64,000 bases of DNA from Alloprevotella rava (GCF_014195585.1 NZ_JACICA010000002.1:310001-374000); one strand, 5' to 3'. Numbered from the stretch's first letter, positions 33,003 to 43,017 are shown. Notes: generated by a model not told the origin, from the letters alone. Numbers and translations: made by a program.

Positions 33003-34817
33003 ATGAAAATAGAAACAGCACTGGTCGCTGCCGTGCAGAAAGCGGTTGAAACGCTCTACGGGCAGCAGATCGACGAGAAGCAAGTACAGCTGCAAAAAAC
33101 TAAGAAAGAGTTCGAAGGCCATCTGACCCTCGTGGTGTTCCCCTTCGTACGCCTGGCGCGCAAGAAGCCAGAGGAAGTGGCACAGGAAATAGGCGAACAG
33201 TTGCAGCAAACCGACATAGTGGCGAGTTTCAACGTAGTGAAAGGCTTCTTGAACCTCGTCATCGCGCCCAAAGCTTGGATAGAGCTCTTGGCCGATATTG
33301 ACGCGGCCGACAAGTACGGCTTCGTGCCCGTTACAGACCAGAGCCCGTTGATGATGATAGAGTATTCCTCGCCCAATACCAACAAACCGCTCCACTTGGG
33401 CCACGTGCGCAACAACCTCTTAGGTTGGTCGCTGGCTCAGCTTGAGGAAGCCAACGGTAACCGCGTTGTGAAGACCAACATCGTTAACGACCGCGGCATC
33501 CACATTTGCAAATCCATGCTCGCATGGGTGAAATATGGCAACGGAGAAACTCCCGAGACCAGCGGAAAGAAGGGTGACCACCTCATTGGCGACTACTACG
33601 TGGCTTTCGATAAGCACTATCGCGAAGAGGTCAAAGAACTGCAAGCACGCTATATGGCGGAGGGCCTGAACGAAGAAGAGGCCAAAGCAAAGGCCGAACA
33701 AGAAGCTCCGCTCATCAAGGAAGCTCACGAAATGCTCGTGAAATGGGAACAGGGCGATGCGGAAGTACGCGCGCTTTGGGAGAAGATGAACAGCTGGGTG
33801 TATGCCGGATTCGATGAAACCTATAAGGCACTTGGCGTTAGCTTTGATAAAATCTACTACGAAAGTAATACCTACCTCGTTGGCCGCAAGAAGGTGGAAG
33901 AAGGCTTGGAGAAAAACCTCTTCATCCGCAAGGCGGACAACTCCGTTTGGGCAGATCTCACGGCAGAGGGACTGGATCAGAAACTATTGCTTCGTTCTGA
34001 CGGTACGTCCGTTTATATGACCCAAGACATTGGTACTGCTGAGATGCGTTTCAACGATTATCCCATCGACAAGATGGTTTACGTTGTTGGCAACGAGCAG
34101 AACTACCACTTCCAAGTCTTGAGTATCCTGCTCGACAAACTGGGCTTCGAATGGGGCAAGAGTCTTGTTCATTTCTCCTATGGTATGGTCGAGCTGCCCA
34201 ATGGTAAGATGAAGAGCCGCGAGGGAACTGTTGTTGACGCCGACGACTTAATCGCTGAAATGAAGCGTCAGGCTCGTCAGACCATTGATGCTGCCGGCAA
34301 GTTTGGCGAACGTACTGAAGAAGAGAAAGACGAAGTGGCTCGCATTGTAGGCCTCGGCGCGCTGAAATACTTCCTCCTAAAAGTTGACGCCCGCAAGAAC
34401 ATGCTCTTCAATCCAGCAGAGAGCATCGACTTCAATGGTAATACCGGCCCATTCATTCAATATACCTACGCCCGCATCCGTTCCATCCTTCGCAAGGCCG
34501 AAGCTGAGCAGATGCAGGTTTCGTGCAACTTTGCCGCTACGCCTGAAATCTCTACGAAGGAAGAAGCCGTTGTTCAGCATCTTAGCGACTTTGCCAGCGT
34601 AGTGCGCCAGGCCGGCGAGGAATATGCCCCTAATGCGATTGCTAACTACTGCTACGAATTGGCAAAAGAGTACAACCAGTTCTACCACGACTATAAAGTG
34701 CTGGGCGAAACAGATGAAAACAAGCGTCAGTTCCGTCTGGTTTTGAGTCGCAACGTTGCCAAGGTACTTCGCTTAGGTATGGGCCTGCTCGGCATTGAGA
34801 TGCCAGAGCGCATGTAA
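33003..34817 (+). CDS. argS: Arginyl-tRNA synthetase
   Basis: 604 residues. Order: N-terminal Add-1 tRNA-binding domain (1-110), class I catalytic core with the HIGH motif in SSPNTNKPLHLGHVRN (about residues 120-135), a variant KMSKS loop GKMKSREGT (about 400-408), and the C-terminal DALR anticodon-binding domain (about 485-604, with NYCYELAKEYNQFYHDYKVL). It charges tRNA-Arg with arginine. Its promoter is well defined; the RNase H gene begins 21 bases after its stop codon. Confidence 0.96.
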   Translation: MKIETALVAAVQKAVETLYGQQIDEKQVQLQKTKKEFEGHLTLVVFPFVRLARKKPEEVAQEIGEQLQQTDIVASFNVVKGFLNLVIAPKAWIELLADIDAADKYGFVPVTDQSPLMMIEYSSPNTNKPLHLGHVRNNLLGWSLAQLEEANGNRVVKTNIVNDRGIHICKSMLAWVKYGNGETPETSGKKGDHLIGDYYVAFDKHYREEVKELQARYMAEGLNEEEAKAKAEQEAPLIKEAHEMLVKWEQGDAEVRALWEKMNSWVYAGFDETYKALGVSFDKIYYESNTYLVGRKKVEEGLEKNLFIRKADNSVWADLTAEGLDQKLLLRSDGTSVYMTQDIGTAEMRFNDYPIDKMVYVVGNEQNYHFQVLSILLDKLGFEWGKSLVHFSYGMVELPNGKMKSREGTVVDADDLIAEMKRQARQTIDAAGKFGERTEEEKDEVARIVGLGALKYFLLKVDARKNMLFNPAESIDFNGNTGPFIQYTYARIRSILRKAEAEQMQVSCNFAATPEISTKEEAVVQHLSDFASVVRQAGEEYAPNAIANYCYELAKEYNQFYHDYKVLGETDENKRQFRLVLSRNVAKVLRLGMGLLGIEMPERM

Positions 34818-34838
34818 AACCTTTTGACAAGCAGAGTT

Positions 34839-35516
34839 GTGGCAAAGGAGAAATACTATGTAGTTTGGCAAGGACGCAAACCAGGCATCTATGAATCGTG
34901 GGCAGACTGCCGCGAACAGGTGCATGGGGCTGAAGGAGCCCGCTACAAGAGTTTTCCAACACGAGCCGAGGCGCAGGCAGCGTATGAAGCCGGTGCACCC
35001 GCCCGTCCGCAACGGAAAAAGACCACAACAGTTGCAAAGACCCGCTCCGTTAGCGCGTTGCCCGACAACCCGCCCGAAGATCGCCACGACACCGTACTGA
35101 ATCTCCCGCCCGAGGTGACGGCCAACGCGCTGGCAGTGGATGCTGCCTGCTCCGGTAATCCTGGCAAGATGGAGTATAGAGGTGTCGATCTGGCCACGGG
35201 ACAAGAGGTCTTTCATTTCGGACCTGTTTGGGGGACGAACAATATCGGCGAATTTCTCGCCATAGTCCACGGATTGGCGTGGCTAAAGCAGCGAGGCGAA
35301 AAGAAGACTATCTACAGCGACAGCCGTAATGCGCTGCTCTGGGTGCGCGCGAAAAAATGTAAGACAACCTTGGCGCGGACAGCTCGAACCGAGGAACTCT
35401 ACCAAATCATAGCACGCGCTGAGAAATGGCTGGCAGAAAATCGTCGCAATGTGCCGCTAAAAAAATGGGAGACCTCCAAATGGGGAGAGATACCTGCCGA
35501 CTTCGGTCGGAAATAA
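34839..35516 (+). CDS. Ribonuclease H1 with viroplasmin (hybrid-binding) domain
   Basis: The GTG at 34839 (AKEKYYVVWQGRKPGIY) gives 225 residues. Residues 1-50 are the caulimovirus viroplasmin / RNase H1 hybrid-binding domain (YYVVWQGRKPGIYESWADC...YKSFPTRAEA). After a basic linker, the RNase H fold has acidic residues in AVDAACSGNPG, NIGEFLAIVHGL and IYSDSRNALLWV, fitting a D-E-D active site. It would cleave RNA in RNA-DNA hybrids. The frame also has a TTG start 15 bases upstream. It lies just after argS, a plausible two-gene transcript. Confidence 0.88.
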   Translation: MAKEKYYVVWQGRKPGIYESWADCREQVHGAEGARYKSFPTRAEAQAAYEAGAPARPQRKKTTTVAKTRSVSALPDNPPEDRHDTVLNLPPEVTANALAVDAACSGNPGKMEYRGVDLATGQEVFHFGPVWGTNNIGEFLAIVHGLAWLKQRGEKKTIYSDSRNALLWVRAKKCKTTLARTARTEELYQIIARAEKWLAENRRNVPLKKWETSKWGEIPADFGRK

Positions 35517-35586
35517 CTGATGGGCTCAGCAGCAGGTGCCGCCTGGCCGTGCGAGTGAGCTTGATAACAAACGCTACAATCAACCA

Positions 35587-37425
35587 ATGAAAGAATTTTT
35601 CGAGGTTCTGCGACGCTATGTTGCTCCTTATAAAGGCTACCTTTTAGGTTCCCTTCTGTTCAATATTCTCTCTGCCGTGCTCAACGTTTTTTCGTTTGTC
35701 ACGCTTATGCCGATGCTCAAGATTCTCTTTCGTATCGACACGCAGACCTATGCTTTCATGGCGTGGGATGCAGCTGACAAAAGTTTCAAGGATGTGCTCG
35801 TCAACAATATGTACTACTACACGCAGACGTGGATGGGAGAATTTGGCGCAAGTACTACGCTGCTGTTCCTCGGCCTATTCCTCATCACGGCTACATTGCT
35901 GAAAACGAGCACCTACTTTGCTTCGGCGGCCATTATGGTACCGATGCGCACGGGCATCGTTAGAGACATTCGCAATTCGGTGTATCACAAAATCACGGAA
36001 TTGCCGCTCTCGTTCTTCAGTGAAGAGCGCAAAGGCGACATCATCGCCCGCATGTCCGGTGATGTGAACGAGATAGAAAACAGTATCACGGGTTCGCTCG
36101 AGATGCTCGTAAAGAATCCAATTCTTATCCTCTGTTATCTCGGCGTGTTGGTGTACACCAGTTGGCAGCTCACTCTGTTCACCGTTCTGGTGCTTCCGCT
36201 CCTGATTTGGGCGATGAGTACCATAGGGCGCAAGCTAAAAGCGAAATCGCTCGCTGCACAAAACAAATGGAGCGAGACAATGGCGCAGCTCGAGGAAACC
36301 TTGGGCGGAATGCGCATCGTGAAGGCATTTACTGCTGAACAGAAAATGCGGAATCGTTTCGAGAACGTTACAGATGATTACCGCCGCCTAACAAATAAAG
36401 TGAGCATCCGTCAGGCCAGCGCGCACCCCGTGAGCGAATTTTTGGGAACTGTACTCATCGTCATCGTTCTCTGGTATGGCGGCACGCTCATCCTTGATGG
36501 AGAAAACCCGCCCATTGATGCGCCGCAGTTTATCTTTTATATGGTGATACTCTACAGTATCATACAGCCGCTCAAAGACTTCTCGAAAGCCAGCTACAAT
36601 ATCCCAAAGGGCATGGCAAGCGTTGAACGCGTCAACAAGATACTCAACGCGGAAAATACCATCGTGGAAGCTCCTGCTCCGAAAGAGGTGAAGAAGCTCG
36701 AAAAGGAGATACTCTTCCGCAACGTAAGTTTCTCCTACAACGGGCGGCAGCAAGTGCTCCAGGACATTAACCTGCATGTGGGCAAAGGCCGCACGGTGGC
36801 ACTTGTGGGCCAGAGCGGTTCGGGCAAGAGTACACTTGTTGATCTCTTGCCGCGCTATCACGACGTGACAGGTGGGGAAATCCTCATCGACGGAATAAAT
36901 GTGAAGGATTTCCGCCTTAAAGGTCTTCGCGGACTTATTGGTAATGTCAATCAGGACGCTATTCTTTTCAACGATTCTTTCTTCAACAATATCGCCTTCG
37001 GAGTAGAGAACGCAACGATGGAACAGGTGGTGGAAGCCGCCAAGATTGCAAATGCTCACGACTTTATTATGGAGAGCGAGCAGGGCTACGATACCAACGT
37101 GGGCGACCGCGGCTGCCGTCTGTCGGGCGGTCAGCGTCAGCGCATCAGTATAGCCCGTGCAATTTTGAAAAACCCAGACATACTCATCCTCGACGAGGCT
37201 ACGTCTGCGCTCGACACAGAGTCGGAGCGTCTCGTGCAGGAGGCGTTGGAGCGCCTGATGAAGACGCGCACCACCATCGCTATTGCGCACCGCCTTTCAA
37301 CAATCAAAAACGCCGACGAGATTTGTGTGCTCTACGAAGGAAAGATTGTGGAGCGCGGCACACACGACGAACTCATCGCTCTGAACGGCTACTACAAGCG
37401 CCTCAATGATATGCAGCAGCTTTAG
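35587..37425 (+). CDS. MsbA-like ABC exporter (fused permease and ATPase)
   Basis: From the ATG at 35587 the product has 612 residues. Six transmembrane helices (about 15-340) include the coupling phrase LPLSFFSEERKGDIIARMSGDVNEIE. The ATPase (about 370-612) carries Walker A GQSGSGKST, signature LSGGQRQR, Walker B ILILDEATSALD and the H-loop IAHRLSTI. It resembles lipid A/lipid or peptide exporters (MsbA group); the cargo is unknown. An epimerase and a PAP2 lipid phosphatase gene follow on the same strand, so a lipid substrate is a reasonable guess. Confidence 0.9.
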   Translation: MKEFFEVLRRYVAPYKGYLLGSLLFNILSAVLNVFSFVTLMPMLKILFRIDTQTYAFMAWDAADKSFKDVLVNNMYYYTQTWMGEFGASTTLLFLGLFLITATLLKTSTYFASAAIMVPMRTGIVRDIRNSVYHKITELPLSFFSEERKGDIIARMSGDVNEIENSITGSLEMLVKNPILILCYLGVLVYTSWQLTLFTVLVLPLLIWAMSTIGRKLKAKSLAAQNKWSETMAQLEETLGGMRIVKAFTAEQKMRNRFENVTDDYRRLTNKVSIRQASAHPVSEFLGTVLIVIVLWYGGTLILDGENPPIDAPQFIFYMVILYSIIQPLKDFSKASYNIPKGMASVERVNKILNAENTIVEAPAPKEVKKLEKEILFRNVSFSYNGRQQVLQDINLHVGKGRTVALVGQSGSGKSTLVDLLPRYHDVTGGEILIDGINVKDFRLKGLRGLIGNVNQDAILFNDSFFNNIAFGVENATMEQVVEAAKIANAHDFIMESEQGYDTNVGDRGCRLSGGQRQRISIARAILKNPDILILDEATSALDTESERLVQEALERLMKTRTTIAIAHRLSTIKNADEICVLYEGKIVERGTHDELIALNGYYKRLNDMQQL

Positions 37426-37540
37426 TGGGAGGCGCAGCAGCATTGGTGGGAGATAATGAACGGCAAATGCCAAGAAATCTCCGGCAAGTGTGGCAGGACT
37501 GACCCTTCCGACTGTTTTGAGAAAAGTTAAGACAAAGAAA

Positions 37541-38569
37541 ATGACAGATACAAAAGAGAAAATACTCATCACAGGGGCGAGCGGCTTCATCGGAAGCTTT
37601 CTCGTGGCGGGCGGCCTTGAACTGGGATTCGATGTGTGGGCAGCTGTCCGCAAATCCAGTTCGCGCCGCTATTTGCAAGACCCGCGCATCCATTTCCTCG
37701 AACTGGATTTCGATGACGACGACCTACTTGCTGCGCAGCTTGAGAAACATGTTGCCGAACACGGGGCTTTTGCTCATGTGCTTCATGCAGCTGGTGCCAC
37801 GAAAGCCCGTAGTGAGGCCGATTTTATCCGAGCAAATGCTGAAGGCACGGCACGTCTCGCTCGACAGCTCCTGCAGACCAAAGCACTTCCCGCTTCCACA
37901 GGTCGTTTTGTCTTTTTCTCCAGTCTCTCTGTTTATGGTCCTGTTCGCGAGGAGGACAACCGCCCCATTTTGGAAAGTGATGAGCAAATGCCCGATACGG
38001 CTTATGGTCGGTCGAAGCAACAAGCCGAGCAAGAGCTGGCTCATATCCCCGATTTGAACTATATCATCCTTCGTCCCACGGGAGTTTACGGTCCGCGCGA
38101 AAAGGATTATTTCCTGATGGCCAAATCTATCATTCAGCGCGTCGACTTTTCTGTTGGCTACAAGCCGCAGACCATTACCTTTATATATGTCCGCGACCTT
38201 GTAGAAGCCGCCTATCTCGCGCTAAGTCATGGAGAAAGCGGCCGCGCATACTTCCTTACTGACGGACACAATTATAGTAGCCGTGATTTTAGTAACTTGC
38301 TCCAAAAAGAGTTGAATATCCGCGGCGTACTACATATAAAAGCACCCATCTGGTTCTTAAAGCTGGTGTGCTTTATCAACGGCGGACTGGCGAGCCTCTT
38401 TGGCAAAACCACCACGCTCAATATGGACAAATTCAACATCCTAAAGCAGCGCAACTGGCAGTGTGACATACGCCCCGCCGAACAAGAGTTAGGTTATCGT
38501 CCGCAGTATCCGTTGGAGCGCGGCGTAAAGGAAACTGTGAATTGGTATATACAAAACGGCTGGCTCTAA
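37541..38569 (+). CDS. NAD(P)-dependent epimerase/dehydratase (extended SDR)
   Basis: From the ATG at 37541 the product has 342 residues. The dinucleotide fold opens with ILITGASGFIGSFLVAGGL, and the catalytic Tyr-Lys pair lies in TAYGRSKQQAEQ, with Ser in FFSSLSVYG. RPTGVYGPREKDYF and FIYVRDLVEAAYLAL are typical of extended SDRs. The substrate could be a nucleotide sugar or a lipid; 3-ketosphinganine reductases of Bacteroides also belong to this group. It lies between the MsbA-like exporter and a PAP2 enzyme. Confidence 0.85.
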   Translation: MTDTKEKILITGASGFIGSFLVAGGLELGFDVWAAVRKSSSRRYLQDPRIHFLELDFDDDDLLAAQLEKHVAEHGAFAHVLHAAGATKARSEADFIRANAEGTARLARQLLQTKALPASTGRFVFFSSLSVYGPVREEDNRPILESDEQMPDTAYGRSKQQAEQELAHIPDLNYIILRPTGVYGPREKDYFLMAKSIIQRVDFSVGYKPQTITFIYVRDLVEAAYLALSHGESGRAYFLTDGHNYSSRDFSNLLQKELNIRGVLHIKAPIWFLKLVCFINGGLASLFGKTTTLNMDKFNILKQRNWQCDIRPAEQELGYRPQYPLERGVKETVNWYIQNGWL

Positions 38570-38613
38570 AGCCCTCACCATAAGCAAAGCCCTCGGGCTG
38601 AACAATAAAACAA

Positions 38614-39591
38614 ATGAATCGGATAGCAATACCGAGAAAATCAGAAGCAGAAGGCTTCCGTCTGTTGCCCATCGAATGGGCCACTATTCTATATGCGCTC
38701 TTCACCACAGCGCTCTTATTCTTATTTTGGAAAAATATGCACGCGCCCGGCTTTCTCCTTGCTGAGCGCATCGCCGTGTTAGGAGGTGTTGCTGCCTTTG
38801 CCAGTCTCAATCGTTTGCTACCTTTGAAGAGCACACGATTGCTCCGTACGCTGTTCTCCCTCAGCTTACTTGCCTACTGGTATCCGGACACTTACGAATT
38901 TTGCCAGGTCTTTCCTAATCTCGACCACGTCTTTGCCCATGCTGATTTGATGCTGTTCGGCTGTCAGCCCAGTTTGGCCTTCAGTGCAGCATATCCCTCA
39001 TGTTTCTCCAGCGAACTATTCCACATGGGCTATTTCAGTTACTATCCCATGATAGCAGTAACTTGCCTATTGCCTTTCTTTGTGAAAGGAAAGAGCGAAG
39101 AGTCGCGTTTGGCAACGTATGAGCACATCAGCTTCATCGTGATGGCCGGATTCTATCTTTACTATGTTGTATTCTTGTTTTTGCCCGTAGCTGGTCCTCA
39201 GTTCTACTTTCAGGCCATTGGTTTCGACAATGCTTCCAATGGCTATCTCCCAGCTTTGGGCGACTACTTCCGCTATCATACCGAGCTCCACAAATCGGGC
39301 GAAATCAGCGGCCTATTCCAATGGCTCGTAGAGTTCACGCAGGGAGCTGGAGAACGCCCCACCGCCGCATTCCCCAGTTCGCACGTCGGAATGAGTACGA
39401 TAATGATGATCCTCATCTTTAAGCAGCGGCGCGTTGTGGCCTATTATTTTTTGCCTTTCTACCTTCTGCTCTGCGCCTCCACTGTATATATCCAGGCACA
39501 TTATTTAGTTGATGTCATCGGCGGCTTAGTAACCGCTGTGCTCTTCTATTATATCTGCGAGAAAGTGTATAAGAAAGCGATGAGGCAATAA
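38614..39591 (+). CDS. PAP2-superfamily membrane phosphatase/phosphotransferase
   Basis: 325 residues with about 7-8 hydrophobic helices. The C-terminal part has PAP2 motifs: AAFPSSHVGMST (phosphatase motif C2) and STVYIQAHYLVDVIGG (C3, His and Asp). The layout resembles the PAP2_3 / inositol-phosphorylceramide-synthase-like subgroup rather than undecaprenyl-PP phosphatases. It may act on phospholipid or sphingolipid head groups in the inner membrane. It starts 44 bases after the epimerase gene and is closed by a terminator. The precise reaction cannot be told from sequence. Confidence 0.85.
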   Translation: MNRIAIPRKSEAEGFRLLPIEWATILYALFTTALLFLFWKNMHAPGFLLAERIAVLGGVAAFASLNRLLPLKSTRLLRTLFSLSLLAYWYPDTYEFCQVFPNLDHVFAHADLMLFGCQPSLAFSAAYPSCFSSELFHMGYFSYYPMIAVTCLLPFFVKGKSEESRLATYEHISFIVMAGFYLYYVVFLFLPVAGPQFYFQAIGFDNASNGYLPALGDYFRYHTELHKSGEISGLFQWLVEFTQGAGERPTAAFPSSHVGMSTIMMILIFKQRRVVAYYFLPFYLLLCASTVYIQAHYLVDVIGGLVTAVLFYYICEKVYKKAMRQ

Positions 39592-39624
39592 AGCCCTCTC
39601 CGGCGAGTAGGGCTTTTCCCTTTC
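39591..39624 (+). terminator. Terminator after PAP2 gene
   Basis: A 7-bp stem AAGCCCT/AGGGCTT (39591-39597 with 39609-39615) with an 11-base loop is followed by TTCCCTTTC. Confidence 0.65.
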
Positions 39625-39676
39625 TCCCAAAGGCTGTGTCATTCAATATCTCAAATCTCCTAACTACCAAACCAAT

Positions 39677-41065
39677 ATGAAAAAAATCCTTACCTTAACC
39701 TTTGGCTTGCTGTCTGCAGTGGCTTTCGCCCAGAAGAACGGCGCCATCACAGAAAGTATGCTGCAACAAATCAAGCAGCAGAACCCATCAACCGCCACCG
39801 ACCGCGCGCTGCGCAACGCTTTGGCAGCTAATGGTATCAACGACCTGACAAAGCGTGCCGACAAGGCAGCTGTTGACGGCAACTTCACTTATCGCGTTCC
39901 CTCCAATGGAGTGACCGATCAGCAATCCAGTGGTCGTTGCTGGCTCTTCACCGGACTCAACGTGATGCGTGCTCGCATGATTAAGGACTACAAGCTCGGA
40001 GAGTTCACTCTCTCCCATTCGTTTCTCTCTTTCTATGATCAGTTGGAGAAATCAAACCTCTTCTTGCAGTGTGTCATCGACTACGCCAAGGAACCGATAG
40101 ACTCCCGCCAGAATACCTGGCTCTTCGAGCATCCTTTGTCCGATGGCGGCACGTTCTGTGGCGTACAAGATCTCGTGATGAAGTATGGCATTGTTCCGGC
40201 CGAAGTATTCCCCGAGAGCTACAATGCTAACAACACATCGAAGATGGCAGAAATCATTTCCTTGAAGCTTCGCCAGTACGGACTCGAACTGCGCGACATG
40301 GTCAGCAAAGGAAAGAGCGCTACCGATTTGCAGAAGCGCAAAACAACGATGCTGGGCGAAGTGTACCACATCCTGCAAATCTGCCTCGGCACACCCGTTG
40401 AAAAGTTCGTTTGGACCCTCCGAACGGCCGACGGAAAAGCTGTCAGCACGGGCGAGTACACACCCAAACAGTTCTATCAAGAATTTGTGGGTAAGGATCT
40501 CAAGAACGATTACGTGATGCTTATGAACGACCCGACGCGTCCTTACTACAAACTTTACGCAGTCGACCTCGACCGCCATACATACGACGGCCGCAACTGG
40601 ACATATATCAACCTGCCGATGAACGAGATTAAGGCGATGGCCGTGAAGTCCCTCAAGGATACCACCATGATGTATATGTCCTGCGACGTAGGTAAGTTCC
40701 TCGACAAAAAGACGGGTGTTCTTGACATCGAGAATTATGACTACGCTTCGCTCTTCAATACCACCTTCCCCATGAATAAGGCTGAGCGCATCCAGACCCA
40801 TGCTTCTGCTTCCAGCCACGCCATGACGCTCATGGCCGTAGGGCTCGACGCAACAGGCAAGACCACAAAATGGATGGTAGAAAACAGCTGGGGCCCAGCG
40901 TATGGTCACAAAGGACACCTTATCATGACCGACAAATGGTTGGATGAATACCTGTTCCGCTTGGTAGTGGACAAAAAATACGTCGACGCAAAGACGCTGG
41001 ACATCCTCAACCAGAAACCAACGCTTCTTCCTGCTTGGGATCCTCTCTTTCAGGCAGAACAGTAA
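39677..41065 (+). CDS. Secreted C1B-family cysteine aminopeptidase (bleomycin hydrolase type)
   Basis: 462 residues with a signal peptide (1-18) followed by Gln19. Papain-like C1B motifs are present: oxyanion Gln and nucleophile Cys in VTDQQSSGRCWLFTGLN, catalytic His in ASASSHAMTLMAVG and Asn in MVENSWGPAYGHKG. Bleomycin hydrolase/PepC enzymes are usually cytoplasmic hexamers; an exported form is common in oral and gut Bacteroidetes and would feed on peptides. The usual self-trimming C-terminus is extended here (ILNQKPTLLPAWDPLFQAEQ). A hairpin lies 41 bases downstream. Confidence 0.92.
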   Translation: MKKILTLTFGLLSAVAFAQKNGAITESMLQQIKQQNPSTATDRALRNALAANGINDLTKRADKAAVDGNFTYRVPSNGVTDQQSSGRCWLFTGLNVMRARMIKDYKLGEFTLSHSFLSFYDQLEKSNLFLQCVIDYAKEPIDSRQNTWLFEHPLSDGGTFCGVQDLVMKYGIVPAEVFPESYNANNTSKMAEIISLKLRQYGLELRDMVSKGKSATDLQKRKTTMLGEVYHILQICLGTPVEKFVWTLRTADGKAVSTGEYTPKQFYQEFVGKDLKNDYVMLMNDPTRPYYKLYAVDLDRHTYDGRNWTYINLPMNEIKAMAVKSLKDTTMMYMSCDVGKFLDKKTGVLDIENYDYASLFNTTFPMNKAERIQTHASASSHAMTLMAVGLDATGKTTKWMVENSWGPAYGHKGHLIMTDKWLDEYLFRLVVDKKYVDAKTLDILNQKPTLLPAWDPLFQAEQ

Positions 41066-41105
41066 GCATACATCCTTTGCGGCTTTGGTCGCTTATATAT
41101 ATAAT

Positions 41106-41131
41106 GAGTGGCAAGTGAGAACTTGTCACTC
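41106..41131 (+). terminator. Hairpin between C1B peptidase and helicase genes
   Basis: GAGTGGCAAGT pairs with ACTTGTCACTC over a 4-base loop (GAGA), all 11 positions paired with one G-U. AATTTTAT follows. It spans the upstream GTG (41108) of the helicase frame, arguing that translation begins at the ATG at 41147. Confidence 0.65.
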
Positions 41132-41146
41132 AATTTTATAAAGTTC

Positions 41147-42976
41147 ATGCAAAATCCAGAACTGGAGCGCGCTCGGCAGATAGTGGAATGGACAGGTACG
41201 AACCTGTTTCTCACGGGCAAAGCTGGAACAGGGAAAACTACCTTCCTGCGGCAGCTTCGCGAGCGCAATCCCAAGCGCATGGTGATACTCGCACCCACAG
41301 GAGTTGCCGCTATCAACGCCGGCGGCTCAACCATCCATTCGTTTTTTCAGTTCGACTTCGGCCCTTACCTGCCCGGACGGACGAAGATGGAGTATAAGTT
41401 GCGCAAGGACAAGATGAAACTCATTCGCAGCCTTGACCTCATCGTCATTGATGAGATATCTATGGTTCGGGGCGATATGATGGATCGCATCGATGAGCTA
41501 TTGCGCCACTATCGCACTCCCTTCCAACCATTCGGCGGTGTACAACTGCTGCTCATTGGCGACCTCCAGCAGTTGGCTCCCGTAGTGAAAGACGACGAAT
41601 GGGAACTGCTGCGCTCCGATTATCCTACACCTTATTTTTTCAGTAGCCGAGCTCTCAACGAGAGCGGTTATGCCACCATCGAACTGCACCATGTTTATCG
41701 TCAGAGTGACCCACATTTTGTAGAGCTCCTCAATCGTGTGCGCAGCAATACGGCAGATGCTGAAGTGCTCCGCCAGTTCAACGAACGCTATGTGCCCGAT
41801 TTCGAACCGCCCGAGGAAGCTGGCTATGTGCGCCTTGTGACCCACAACCAGCAGGCCCGAGAATACAACGCCCAGGAACTGGAGCGTCTTTCCACACAAG
41901 AGTATGTGTTCGAGGCCTGCGTGGAGGGCGTTTTTCCCGAATCTTCTTTCCCTACCGACGAAGAGCTTGTGCTCAAACAAGGCGCGCAGGTGATGTTTGT
42001 TAAAAACGATGTGAAGCACCGCTACTTCAACGGAATGCTCGGCACGGTGGAGCAACTCACGGACAAGCACATAGTGGTTTGTCCGTTCGATAATGATGAG
42101 CGCATCGAAGTGGACATCGACGCTTGGGAGAATACGCGCTACGAGATGAATCCGCGTACGAAGGAGGTGGAAGAACGCATTGTGGGAATGTTCAAGCAGT
42201 ATCCGCTCAAACTCGCATGGGCCATCACCGTCCACAAGAGCCAGGGGCTCACCTTCGAACATGCTATCATCGATGTACACGCTGCTTTTGCCGCCGGACA
42301 AACTTATGTGGCACTGAGCCGCTGCAAGTCGCTCGAAGGAATGGTGCTCAGTGCGCCCATTCCTCCGCGGGCTATCATCACCGATGCCAATGTAGATCGC
42401 TACCACCGCGAACTGCCTGCGCGCACCCCCGACGAATCTGGCATCCGCCAATTGCAGCGCATCCATTTCGTCAACCTTATTGCCTCTCTCTTCGACTTTC
42501 GCAGCATCGAGCATCTCCTGGCTCTCTTTCTGCGCCATCTGGAAGAGCATTTCTACAAGGAGTATCCCGCCACACTGGAGCGTTTTCGCAAAGAACAGCT
42601 GGCTCTGAATCACACGCTCTTCCCCGTTGCCCATCGCTTTCATATTCAGTATGAGCAGCTGGTGGCTGCCTCCGACGACTATACCAACGATCCGCTTTTG
42701 CAAGAGCGCATATCGAAGGGCGCCACCTATTTCCGCACACAGTTGGGTCCGCTCCAAACGTTGTTGGCAGATACAGATTTGGCTTCCAAGAACAAAGAAG
42801 TGCTCCGCCGCTATATGGATCTTGACGCTGAACTCAATGAGGCCATCCGCCAGCGCAAAGCCCTTTTCGATTATGTCCTGCGAAATGGTTTCCACATGGC
42901 TGACTATCAGCGGGCGCACGCACTGATCATGGCAGGCGAGAAGCCGAGGAAAAAAGAGGAGCATACAGAACAGTAA
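41147..42976 (+). CDS. PIF1/RecD2-type superfamily 1B DNA helicase
   Basis: From the ATG at 41147 the product has 609 residues. Helicase motifs: Walker A FLTGKAGTGKTTFL near residue 20, Ia VILAPTGVAAINAGGSTIHSFF, Walker B LIVIDEISMVRGDMMDRID, motif III LLIGDLQQLAPVV, and the UvrD-C2-like LAWAITVHKSQGLTFEHAIID plus YVALSRCKSLEG. This is the PIF1-like arrangement, 5'-3' helicases that act at forks, G-quadruplexes or R-loops. The C-terminal 180 residues form a helical accessory domain of unknown role. A GTG-started form (41108) is possible but overlaps a hairpin. Confidence 0.88.
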   Translation: MQNPELERARQIVEWTGTNLFLTGKAGTGKTTFLRQLRERNPKRMVILAPTGVAAINAGGSTIHSFFQFDFGPYLPGRTKMEYKLRKDKMKLIRSLDLIVIDEISMVRGDMMDRIDELLRHYRTPFQPFGGVQLLLIGDLQQLAPVVKDDEWELLRSDYPTPYFFSSRALNESGYATIELHHVYRQSDPHFVELLNRVRSNTADAEVLRQFNERYVPDFEPPEEAGYVRLVTHNQQAREYNAQELERLSTQEYVFEACVEGVFPESSFPTDEELVLKQGAQVMFVKNDVKHRYFNGMLGTVEQLTDKHIVVCPFDNDERIEVDIDAWENTRYEMNPRTKEVEERIVGMFKQYPLKLAWAITVHKSQGLTFEHAIIDVHAAFAAGQTYVALSRCKSLEGMVLSAPIPPRAIITDANVDRYHRELPARTPDESGIRQLQRIHFVNLIASLFDFRSIEHLLALFLRHLEEHFYKEYPATLERFRKEQLALNHTLFPVAHRFHIQYEQLVAASDDYTNDPLLQERISKGATYFRTQLGPLQTLLADTDLASKNKEVLRRYMDLDAELNEAIRQRKALFDYVLRNGFHMADYQRAHALIMAGEKPRKKEEHTEQ

Positions 42977-43017
42977 GGAAGCACCATTCGTGCTCCCCGA
43001 TAAGGAGGAGAATGGAA

